Of a stretch of DNA of 6,590 bases, positions 1-4,797 are shown piece after piece. The stretch's first letter is position 1, and the number at the start of each line of letters is the position of its first letter. The notes beneath the pieces are model-generated. The model was given only the letters and a program-made list of their open reading frames with translations, was not told the DNA's origin and made no database searches. The stretch comes from Bacteroidales bacterium (lineage in GTDB: Bacteria; Bacteroidota; Bacteroidia; Bacteroidales; VadinHA17): contig DNOQ01000114.1 in the NCBI GenBank assembly GCA_003501665.1, positions 5,263 to 11,852 on the forward strand. Reading direction: 5' to 3'. A program made the translations under genes and the position numbers.

Positions 1-17
1 AATAAAGTACAAATATA

Positions 18-25
18 TTTCTTTG
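18..25 (+). promoter_or_regulatory. Putative -7 promoter element of the acpP operon
   Basis: The octamer TTTCTTTG matches the Bacteroidota -7 consensus TAnnTTTG at seven of eight positions and is followed by CA, as is common in this phylum. It would place the transcription start near 31-33, giving acpP a leader of about 30 nt. The matching -33 element would fall at or beyond the left edge of the window, so it cannot be checked. The call rests on motif and position only. Confidence 0.35.
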
Positions 26-63
26 CAGGGTTCATAACTTAATATTAATTAAAATTTAACACT

Positions 64-300
64 ATGTCTGACATTGCTACAAGAGTAAAAGAGATTATTG
101 TTGACAAACTTGGAGTTGATGAATCGGAGGTAACTCCCGAAGCAAGTTTTACAAATGATCTGGGTGCAGACTCTCTTGACACTGTTGAACTGATCATGGA
201 ATTTGAAAAGGAGTTCAACATTGGAATTCCTGACGATCAGGCAGAAACCATCAGTACTGTTGGTGATGCAATAAAGTACATCGAGGAGAATGCAAAATAG
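64..300 (+). CDS. acpP: Acyl carrier protein
   Basis: This 78-residue protein is the soluble cytoplasmic carrier that holds growing fatty acyl chains on a 4'-phosphopantetheine arm during type II fatty acid synthesis. The canonical DSLD motif sits at residues 36-39, and Ser37 is the expected attachment site for the arm, added by holo-ACP synthase. The surrounding LGADSLDTVEL helix II region and the high acidic content are typical, and the length matches the family exactly. The ATG start gives the standard N-terminus (MSDIATRVKEII). There is no Shine-Dalgarno sequence, only an A+T-rich leader, which is normal for Bacteroidota. It is the first gene of the operon, 24 bp before fabF, whose product uses acyl-ACP directly. 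Identification is essentially certain. Confidence 0.98.
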   Translation: MSDIATRVKEIIVDKLGVDESEVTPEASFTNDLGADSLDTVELIMEFEKEFNIGIPDDQAETISTVGDAIKYIEENAK

Positions 301-309
301 CTTTGCATT
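289..309 (+). promoter_or_regulatory. Hairpin overlapping the acpP stop codon
   Basis: AATGCAAA (289-296) and TTTGCATT (302-309) form a perfect 8-bp inverted repeat around a 5-nt loop that contains the TAG stop codon of acpP. No T-run follows, so it does not look like an intrinsic terminator. By position it could stabilise or delimit an acpP-only mRNA end, since cells generally need far more ACP than FabF. That role is inference; the stem is A+T-rich and modest in stability. Confidence 0.4.
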
Positions 310-324
310 GAAAATATCCCATTT

Positions 325-1572
325 ATGAGAAGAGTTGTAGTAACCGGGCTTGGAGCTCTGACTCCACTGGGGAAAAATTTGCACGAATATTGGGAAGGAT
401 TAAAAAATGGAGTTAGCGGAGCGGGTTTGATAACCCGCTTTGACACTTCAAAGTTCAAGACCAAATTTGCCTGCGAAGTAAAAGGATACGACTCTGCGGA
501 TTATTTCGACAGAAAAGAGGCCAATAAACTCGATCTCTATTCACAGTATGCGCACATCTCCTGCGAAGAGGCCATTTCCGACTCCGGACTGGATCTGGAC
601 AAGATTGACAAAGACCGTGCAGGTGTAATATGGTCGTCAGGTATCGGCGGTCTGTTGACCTTTTATGAACAGATCAGAAATTTTGTTCAGGGAGACGGAA
701 CTCCCAGGTTCAGTCCGTTCTTTATCCCCAAAATGATAGCTAATATTGCATCGGGATCCATATCCATCAAATATGGTTTCAGGGGGCCGAATTTTGCCAT
801 TGTTTCGGCATGTGCATCTTCAACTCATGCCCTTATTGATGCCGTGAATTATATCAGGCTCGGGAAAGCCGATATTTTCATAACCGGAGGGTCAGAGGCC
901 TCAATCAATGAGCCGGGAATCGGAGGATTCAATTCAATGATGGCCATGTCGACGAATAATGCTGAATATATGACAGCATCACGTCCTTTTGATCTGACAA
1001 GGGACGGTTTTGTCATGGGAGAAGGAGGCGGAGCGATCATTGTTGAGGAATTTGAACATGCAAAAGCCAGAGGTGCTAAGATGTATGCCGAACTTGCCGG
1101 TACAGGTATGACAGCAGATGCATACCACCTTACGGCTCCTCATCCCGACGGGACCGGTGCATGCAATGTAATGAAACTTGCAGTGGCGGATGCCGGGCTG
1201 AAACCGGAAGAGATCGACTATATAAATGTCCATGGCACTGCAACACCTCTGGGAGATATTTCCGAAGCAAGGGCGATCCAGACAGTTTTCGGCGAACATT
1301 CATGTGTGATGAACATCAGTGCTACCAAATCGATGACAGGTCACCTTTTGGGAGCAGCCGGTGCAGTGGAGGCAATTGCAACCATCATGGCTGTTTTAAA
1401 TGATATCGTACCCCCTACAATTAACTTTAAGGTACCTGATCCTCAAATAGACCCAGGCCTGAATCTGACTCCCAACGTTGCACAGAAAAGGAGAATTAAT
1501 GCCGCAATAAGTAATACGTTCGGATTCGGAGGTCATAATGCCTCGATCGTTATTAAAAAAGCAGAAGTTTAG
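325..1572 (+). CDS. fabF: 3-oxoacyl-[acyl-carrier-protein] synthase II (KAS II)
   Basis: This 415-residue condensing enzyme catalyses decarboxylative Claisen condensation of malonyl-ACP with acyl-ACP, extending the chain by two carbons in type II fatty acid synthesis in the cytoplasm. The thiolase fold is complete. The nucleophile is Cys163 in the SACASS motif, and the catalytic histidines are His303 (VHGTATPLGD) and His340 (SMTGHLLGAAG), with the conserved Lys335 nearby. This numbering agrees with E. coli FabF. The C-terminal glycine-rich loop NTFGFGGHNAS is also present. The ATG start gives the usual RRVVVTGLGALTPLG N-terminus. It lies directly after acpP, which encodes its carrier substrate, and 5 bp before rnc, so all are probably co-transcribed. 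FabB is a paralogue with the same triad, but the length, N-terminus and acpP neighbour favour FabF. Confidence 0.97.
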   Translation: MRRVVVTGLGALTPLGKNLHEYWEGLKNGVSGAGLITRFDTSKFKTKFACEVKGYDSADYFDRKEANKLDLYSQYAHISCEEAISDSGLDLDKIDKDRAGVIWSSGIGGLLTFYEQIRNFVQGDGTPRFSPFFIPKMIANIASGSISIKYGFRGPNFAIVSACASSTHALIDAVNYIRLGKADIFITGGSEASINEPGIGGFNSMMAMSTNNAEYMTASRPFDLTRDGFVMGEGGGAIIVEEFEHAKARGAKMYAELAGTGMTADAYHLTAPHPDGTGACNVMKLAVADAGLKPEEIDYINVHGTATPLGDISEARAIQTVFGEHSCVMNISATKSMTGHLLGAAGAVEAIATIMAVLNDIVPPTINFKVPDPQIDPGLNLTPNVAQKRRINAAISNTFGFGGHNASIVIKKAEV

Positions 1573-1577
1573 TATTC

Positions 1578-2318
1578 TTGTTCTCCAGAAAATCAAACGG
1601 CACCTTATTTCTCAGTAAAAGGGACTTCAGATCCCGCCTCAGGAAAATTCTGGGATTCAGACCTGGAAATCTGAAGATTTATGAAGCTGCCTTCATCCAC
1701 CGTTCGGCATCCTATACACTCCCCGATGGCAAAAGAATAAATAACGAAAGGCTTGAGTATCTTGGAGATGCAGTTCTTGATGCCATATTATCAGAATATC
1801 TCTTCAAAAAATTCCCCGACGCAAATGAAGGTTTCTTAACAAAAATACGGTCACGCATAGTAAACAGGGAAGTACTTAATCAACTGGCGATTTCGATTGG
1901 CATCAACACCCTGCTGGTTAGCAATGTTAATTCTGTCCAGAATTCAAAAAACCTTTGCGGCGATGCGTTCGAGGCGCTTATAGGATCGGCATTTATTGAC
2001 AGGGGATTCAGAAAAACAAAAAGAATGTTTATCAAAAGAATTCTCAACAAATTTCTCGATCTGAACAGTATAATCAATACTGATACTGATTATAAGAGTC
2101 TCGTTTTTGAGTGGGTACAGAAGAATAAGGCAAACCTGGTGTTCACCTATAACGAGGAGTACGATTTTGATCATAAAAAGTCAGTTTTTACCACCACTCT
2201 GTTAATAAACAAGGAGGAATATGGACAGGGGCATGGAGCAACAAAAAAAGAAGCAGAACAGGAAGCTTCCTGTAAAGCCTGGGAGAAGATCAGGGATCTG
2301 TATTTGATACACCAATAG
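1578..2318 (+). CDS. rnc: Ribonuclease III
   Basis: This 246-residue endonuclease cleaves double-stranded RNA, acting in rRNA precursor processing and mRNA turnover. The catalytic domain (about 20-165) carries the family signature NERLEYLGDAVLD at 56-68, with metal-binding or catalytic residues Glu57, Glu60 and Asp64. The second acidic pair is Asp129 and Glu132 in GDAFEALIGSAF. A double-stranded RNA-binding domain follows (about 171-240), ending in the GATKKEAEQEASCKAW helix. The start is TTG at 1578, 5 bp after the fabF stop. An in-frame TAA at 1554-1556 limits extension, and no in-frame ATG precedes the catalytic motifs: the first internal Met is residue 150. A non-ATG start is therefore required. 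The close spacing suggests translational coupling to fabF. The acpP-fabF-rnc order is common in Bacteroidota. Confidence 0.96.
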   Translation: MFSRKSNGTLFLSKRDFRSRLRKILGFRPGNLKIYEAAFIHRSASYTLPDGKRINNERLEYLGDAVLDAILSEYLFKKFPDANEGFLTKIRSRIVNREVLNQLAISIGINTLLVSNVNSVQNSKNLCGDAFEALIGSAFIDRGFRKTKRMFIKRILNKFLDLNSIINTDTDYKSLVFEWVQKNKANLVFTYNEEYDFDHKKSVFTTTLLINKEEYGQGHGATKKEAEQEASCKAWEKIRDLYLIHQ

Positions 2319-2327
2319 TATCTTACT

Positions 2328-2354
2328 TTTTCCTACTTTTATAAAGCAGGAAAA
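2328..2354 (+). promoter_or_regulatory. Hairpin just upstream of the start of the IPExxxVDY-type gene
   Basis: TTTTCCTACTTT (2328-2339) pairs with AAAGCAGGAAAA (2343-2354) around a 3-nt loop, giving 12 positions with a single A-C mismatch. The 3' arm contains AGGA, the only Shine-Dalgarno-like string before a start codon in this operon, and ends 4 nt before the ATG at 2359. Folding would hide this ribosome entry region. It is not followed by a T-run, so it is not a standard terminator. Translational control is inferred from position. Confidence 0.4.
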
Positions 2355-2358
2355 TGAA

Positions 2359-2805
2359 ATGAAAGAATCATCAAAAATCAGACGTGTTACGCTGAAGGTC
2401 AGCACTAATGAGAAATGGGTTCTCTTTGGTATAGTTGCAGCTGAGCCCGACTATAAGCTGTCTCTTGCTCTGAACAGGAGACTGGGCATCTCTCTCAGAA
2501 ATACCAGACCCTTAACCATTCACGACGAAAATGAAAGTGAACTGATGTACAGCAGGTTTTCCAATTCCTCAAATTCATCCGGATTGGTCTGTGAACTGAC
2601 GTCCAACCACTCAGGGAAAAATTATCTTATCAGGAAGTTGAAAAATATTGACTTTTTTTTACTGGTGCATGATTTTTACGAGGAAACTGATCCGGAAACC
2701 ATTTTATCCATTCTTCGTGAAACCGGTACTATAACTGCTGTTTTTAAAATAGACCCGGATATAATTAAAGACAGGAACCTGAAATACCTGATCAACCGGA
2801 TATGA
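2359..2805 (+). CDS. IPExxxVDY family protein, function unknown
   Basis: This 148-residue protein resembles the small Bacteroidota-specific family found directly downstream of rnc. It has no signal peptide or membrane segment and is predicted cytoplasmic. The region EPDYKLSLALNRRLGISL (29-46) fits the family's conserved DYKL..ALN block. At 91-99 the sequence IRKLKNIDF stands where the naming motif IPExxxVDY is expected, so the motif is recognisable but degenerate: P and E are replaced by R and K, and VDY by IDF. The ATG at 2359 is chosen because the nearer upstream ATG (2354) is followed one codon later by TGA in another frame. It lies 40 bp after rnc and is the last gene before the terminator. 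No biochemical role is known to me. A link to RNA or lipid metabolism would rest on neighbourhood alone. Confidence 0.8.
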   Translation: MKESSKIRRVTLKVSTNEKWVLFGIVAAEPDYKLSLALNRRLGISLRNTRPLTIHDENESELMYSRFSNSSNSSGLVCELTSNHSGKNYLIRKLKNIDFFLLVHDFYEETDPETILSILRETGTITAVFKIDPDIIKDRNLKYLINRI

Positions 2806-2822
2806 AATACATTATAAACGAA

Positions 2823-2856
2823 GAGCCGCATCCAGAACAGATGCGGCTCACTTTTT
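2823..2856 (+). terminator. Rho-independent terminator of the acpP-fabF-rnc operon
   Basis: GAGCCGCATC (2823-2832) and GATGCGGCTC (2840-2849) form a perfect, G+C-rich 10-bp stem with a 7-nt loop, followed by AC and five T residues. It begins 17 bp after the stop codon of the last gene of the operon. This is the strongest terminator in the window and separates the housekeeping operon from the region leading to the two-component genes. Confidence 0.92.
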
Positions 2857-2881
2857 GATAACCCTAAAACTAACCTAACCT

Positions 2882-3004
2882 ATGAAAAAAACCTCTATAA
2901 TCAATATACCAAATTTCATGCCAAATACTGGGACAAATATAGCACATCCGTTTGATATAAACAAATTTTTATTTATACGGAACCAAAGATTAACACTAAT
3001 TTAA
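2882..3004 (+). CDS. Doubtful small ORF, 40 codons
   Basis: An ATG-AAA-AAA start follows the string ACTAACCTAACCT, which resembles leaders often seen before Bacteroidota genes, and the frame stays open for 40 codons to TAA. The predicted peptide has no hydrophobic signal segment and no motif I recognise. It lies 25 bp after a strong terminator with no clear promoter between. It may be a chance ORF, or the relic of the 5' end of a lost gene. Confidence 0.17.
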   Translation: MKKTSIINIPNFMPNTGTNIAHPFDINKFLFIRNQRLTLI

Positions 3005-3010
3005 TCAAAT

Positions 3011-3025
3011 GTTAAAATTCTTAAC
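3011..3025. promoter_or_regulatory. GTTAA-N5-TTAAC inverted repeat, possible operator
   Basis: GTTAA (3011-3015) and TTAAC (3021-3025) form a perfect dyad with a 5-bp spacer (AATTC). It uses the same half-site as the direct repeat at 3073-3087 and lies roughly 105-120 bp upstream of the predicted kinase-operon transcription start. An accessory binding site is possible. The half-site is short and A+T-rich, so chance is a serious alternative. Confidence 0.25.
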
Positions 3026-3072
3026 TTTTTATAAGCCGGCGGAACTTAACAGGCTCTCTAATGGCAACCCAT

Positions 3073-3087
3073 GTTAAAGAAAGTTAA
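3073..3087 (+). promoter_or_regulatory. GTTAA-N5-GTTAA direct repeat, candidate response-regulator site
   Basis: GTTAA occurs at 3073-3077 and 3083-3087, exactly 10 bp apart. OmpR/PhoB-family regulators typically bind direct repeats with one-turn spacing, for example the GTAAA-N5-GTAAA site of CpxR. The repeat spans about -58 to -44 relative to the predicted start near 3131, a usual place for activator binding. The downstream operon encodes an OmpR-type regulator, so autoregulation is plausible, though no binding site for this protein is known to me. Confidence 0.4.
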
Positions 3088-3116
3088 ATAATTTAAACAT
3101 AATTTGGATATAGTAG

Positions 3117-3124
3117 TACTTTTG
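3117..3124 (+). promoter_or_regulatory. Putative -7 promoter element of the kinase/regulator operon
   Basis: TACTTTTG matches the Bacteroidota -7 consensus TAnnTTTG at every defined position and is followed by CA. It predicts a transcription start near 3130-3132. A TTTG lies at 3103-3106, but that is only 10 bp upstream, much closer than the usual spacing of about 19 bp, and no good -33 element is found at the right distance. A weak -33 region would fit an activator-dependent promoter. Confidence 0.5.
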
Positions 3125-3133
3125 CAACTGAAT

Positions 3134-3246
3134 GAAACCTTCATGTTACAAAAACACAAATTATTATGAAAATAATTTACAAACATGAAGGTTCCACACG
3201 AACCACTTAATTTACAACAATATAGTAATATTATTTTCGTGTGAAA
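3134..3246 (+). promoter_or_regulatory. Structured 5' leader with two tandem nested hairpins covering the kinase start codon
   Basis: Stem A is a perfect 12-bp pairing, AACCTTCATGTT (3136-3147) with AACATGAAGGTT (3182-3193). Nested in its loop is a perfect 8-bp hairpin, AAATTATT (3158-3165) with AATAATTT (3171-3178). Stem B starts 2 nt later: CACACGAA (3195-3202) pairs with TTCGTGTG (3236-3243), and that 3' arm includes the GTG start codon of the kinase. Nested inside B is a 5-bp hairpin, AATAT (3219-3223) with ATATT (3228-3232). A competing hairpin, GGTTC-CACAC-GAACC (3190-3204), overlaps one arm of A and one arm of B. These pairings are seen directly; a regulatory function is inferred. It matches no riboswitch class I recognise. 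Confidence 0.45.
3166..3210 (+). CDS. Possible 14-codon upstream ORF in the kinase leader
   Basis: An ATG in the apical loop of the inner hairpin of stem A opens a 14-codon frame (MKIIYKHEGSTRTT) ending in TAA at 3208-3210, 30 bp before the kinase GTG. Translation would run through the 3' arm of stem A and the 5' arm of stem B, so a ribosome here would disturb both. There is no run of one amino acid as in classical attenuators and no ribosome-binding site. It may be a chance ORF. Confidence 0.22.
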   Translation: MKIIYKHEGSTRTT

Positions 3247-4797
3247 AGAAGTACGATTGCATTACTGGCTGTTTTCTTTTTCCTTGCACTGTCAGGGCTT
3301 ATACTCATTCAGTTATCCTGGATCCGTAATGCTATTGATATAACCGATCAGGAATTCAGGATGCTCGCAAATAAAGCACTTGAATCGGTAATCCTCGATC
3401 TTGAGGAGAATGAGCTGATTAATAAAATCGCGGAGGAAATAGAACAGACATCTTCAGATTCGGTTACGGCAATAGTTCCCGCAAACTCTCCACTTGCAAG
3501 AAAACTGAGGGGGTACCAGCCCAATTCAAAATTACTGGAGATATATGGCCTTAATAATCCTGATGAACCGATTGCAATCACAAGTACAGGCCGGAAAATT
3601 TATATTTCTGATGAAAATATCTATGATTATTTATCGTATGAATCTTATGAGACATCACAGGAGGTTATAAATGCAGAGTTAACGGGGCGGGTATCCAATA
3701 AAATTGTGATACTTGAAAATATAATGGATAAGATCCTTTACAACACCCCTGATATAAGGGAAAGGATAAATCCCGAAGACCTTAAGCCGATGTTGAGGCG
3801 GGCGCTCTCCAATGTCGGAATTGACCTGGATTTTGAATATTCCATCCGCTCCGGTCAATACGGAGTTATCTGGAAAACATCCGGATTCGACGACAAACCA
3901 GGAACAAATAAATTTATAATACAACTCTTTCCGAATGATCCCTTACCAAGCCAGACCCAGCTTGTTTTATATTGCCTCCAGGAACAGCATTACAAATTCG
4001 GCAGGATCGGAAATCTGGGATTCCTGTCAATATTGTTTACATCGATTCTCCTTATTCTTTCAACCGGTACGTTCATTGTCATATTCAGACAGAAGAAATT
4101 ATCCGAGATCCGGAATGATTTCATAAATAATATGACACATGAGCTGAAAACCCCTATTTCAACCATATCTCTGGCATCTCAGCTTATGGGAGATAAATCG
4201 ATCCCTCATGACAAGAAAAATATAGATTCACTTGCTAATGTTATTTCCGATGAAAGCATGAAGCTGAAATTCCAGGTTGAAAAAGTCCTTCAGATGGCGA
4301 TTTTTGAAAAGACACGGATGAAATTCAACCTCATATCACTGGACATCAATGGAATGATAAGAAATGTAATTGACAATTTCTCACTTCAGATTGAAAGTGT
4401 AAAAGGGGAAATACATACTTATCTTAAAGCTTCTTCACCTATGGCGCTGGTTGATGAAATACATTTCATGAATGCAATTTCGAATCTGATCGATAATGCC
4501 ATAAAATACTCCAAAGGACAGCCTTTTATAACTGTATCAACAAAAAATACAAGGAAGGGTATTCTTATATCTGTTGAAGATAAAGGAATAGGGATCAGCA
4601 AGGAAGACCTTAAGAGAATCTATGATAAATTTTACCGTGTCCATTCAGGAGATGTACATAATGTTAAAGGATTCGGACTCGGTTTAAGTTATGTTAAAAA
4701 GATTGTTGAAGAACATAATGGCTATATAAAAGCAGAAAGCCATATTAATAAAGGAACGAAATTCACAATTTTTATTCCTCAAAACGCCAGAAAATGA
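3241..4797 (+). CDS. rprX: Sensor histidine kinase, RprX-like
   Basis: This 518-residue inner-membrane kinase is expected to autophosphorylate on His300 and pass the phosphate to the regulator encoded next to it. Membrane segments lie at about 6-26 and 259-282, enclosing an extracytoplasmic sensor region of about 230 residues with no domain I recognise. No HAMP domain is evident: the second segment leads straight into the dimerisation domain. The H-box is MTHELKTP, and Glu301/Thr304 fit the ExxT pattern linked to phosphatase activity. The ATPase domain is complete, with an N-box at 411-422 (Asn415, Asn419), a G1 box DKGIGI (447-452), an F-box FYRVH (464-468) and a G2 box GFGLGL (477-482). GTG is the only plausible start, as the frame is closed by TAA at 3226-3228. 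The MKRSTI N-terminus, length and partner resemble Bacteroides RprX; orthology is likely but unproven, and the signal is unknown. Confidence 0.9.
   Translation: MKRSTIALLAVFFFLALSGLILIQLSWIRNAIDITDQEFRMLANKALESVILDLEENELINKIAEEIEQTSSDSVTAIVPANSPLARKLRGYQPNSKLLEIYGLNNPDEPIAITSTGRKIYISDENIYDYLSYESYETSQEVINAELTGRVSNKIVILENIMDKILYNTPDIRERINPEDLKPMLRRALSNVGIDLDFEYSIRSGQYGVIWKTSGFDDKPGTNKFIIQLFPNDPLPSQTQLVLYCLQEQHYKFGRIGNLGFLSILFTSILLILSTGTFIVIFRQKKLSEIRNDFINNMTHELKTPISTISLASQLMGDKSIPHDKKNIDSLANVISDESMKLKFQVEKVLQMAIFEKTRMKFNLISLDINGMIRNVIDNFSLQIESVKGEIHTYLKASSPMALVDEIHFMNAISNLIDNAIKYSKGQPFITVSTKNTRKGILISVEDKGIGISKEDLKRIYDKFYRVHSGDVHNVKGFGLGLSYVKKIVEEHNGYIKAESHINKGTKFTIFIPQNARK

Larger units (their letters stand above)
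2857..3133. other. Gene-poor A+T-rich intergenic region with regulatory repeats
   Basis: No recognisable protein-coding gene lies between the terminator and the kinase leader. The stretch holds CTAAC tandem repeats at 2870-2879, a doubtful 40-codon ORF, several TTAA-containing boxes (around 2990, 3001, 3012, 3021, 3046, 3074, 3084 and 3093), and a promoter-like element near its right end. In DNA this A+T-rich, TTAA strings are expected fairly often, so only those arranged as defined repeats are listed separately. Confidence 0.7.

Noticed and set aside
1..280. Direct repeat AATAAAGTACA at 1-11 and 270-280
   Set aside because: One copy lies in conserved acpP coding sequence and the other in A+T-rich leader DNA. 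Nothing else links them, so coincidence is the simplest reading.
49..384. A 111-codon open frame on the minus strand across acpP
   Set aside because: It is antisense to the certain acpP gene and the start of fabF, has no recognisable domain, and reflects codon bias of the real genes.
979..1299. A 106-codon minus-strand open frame, and an overlapping 80-codon plus-strand frame at 1161-1403
   Set aside because: Both lie wholly inside fabF in other frames. The fabF reading has all catalytic residues, and these frames have odd composition and no known motif.
3035..3040. GCCGGC palindrome in otherwise A+T-rich DNA
   Set aside because: It is an isolated six-base palindrome of the restriction-site type, with no further structure around it.
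3134..3195. The 12-bp inverted repeat as the ends of a tiny mobile element
   Set aside because: There is no target-site duplication, no second copy in the window and no transposase. A leader hairpin explains it better, although a genome-wide copy search could reopen the idea.
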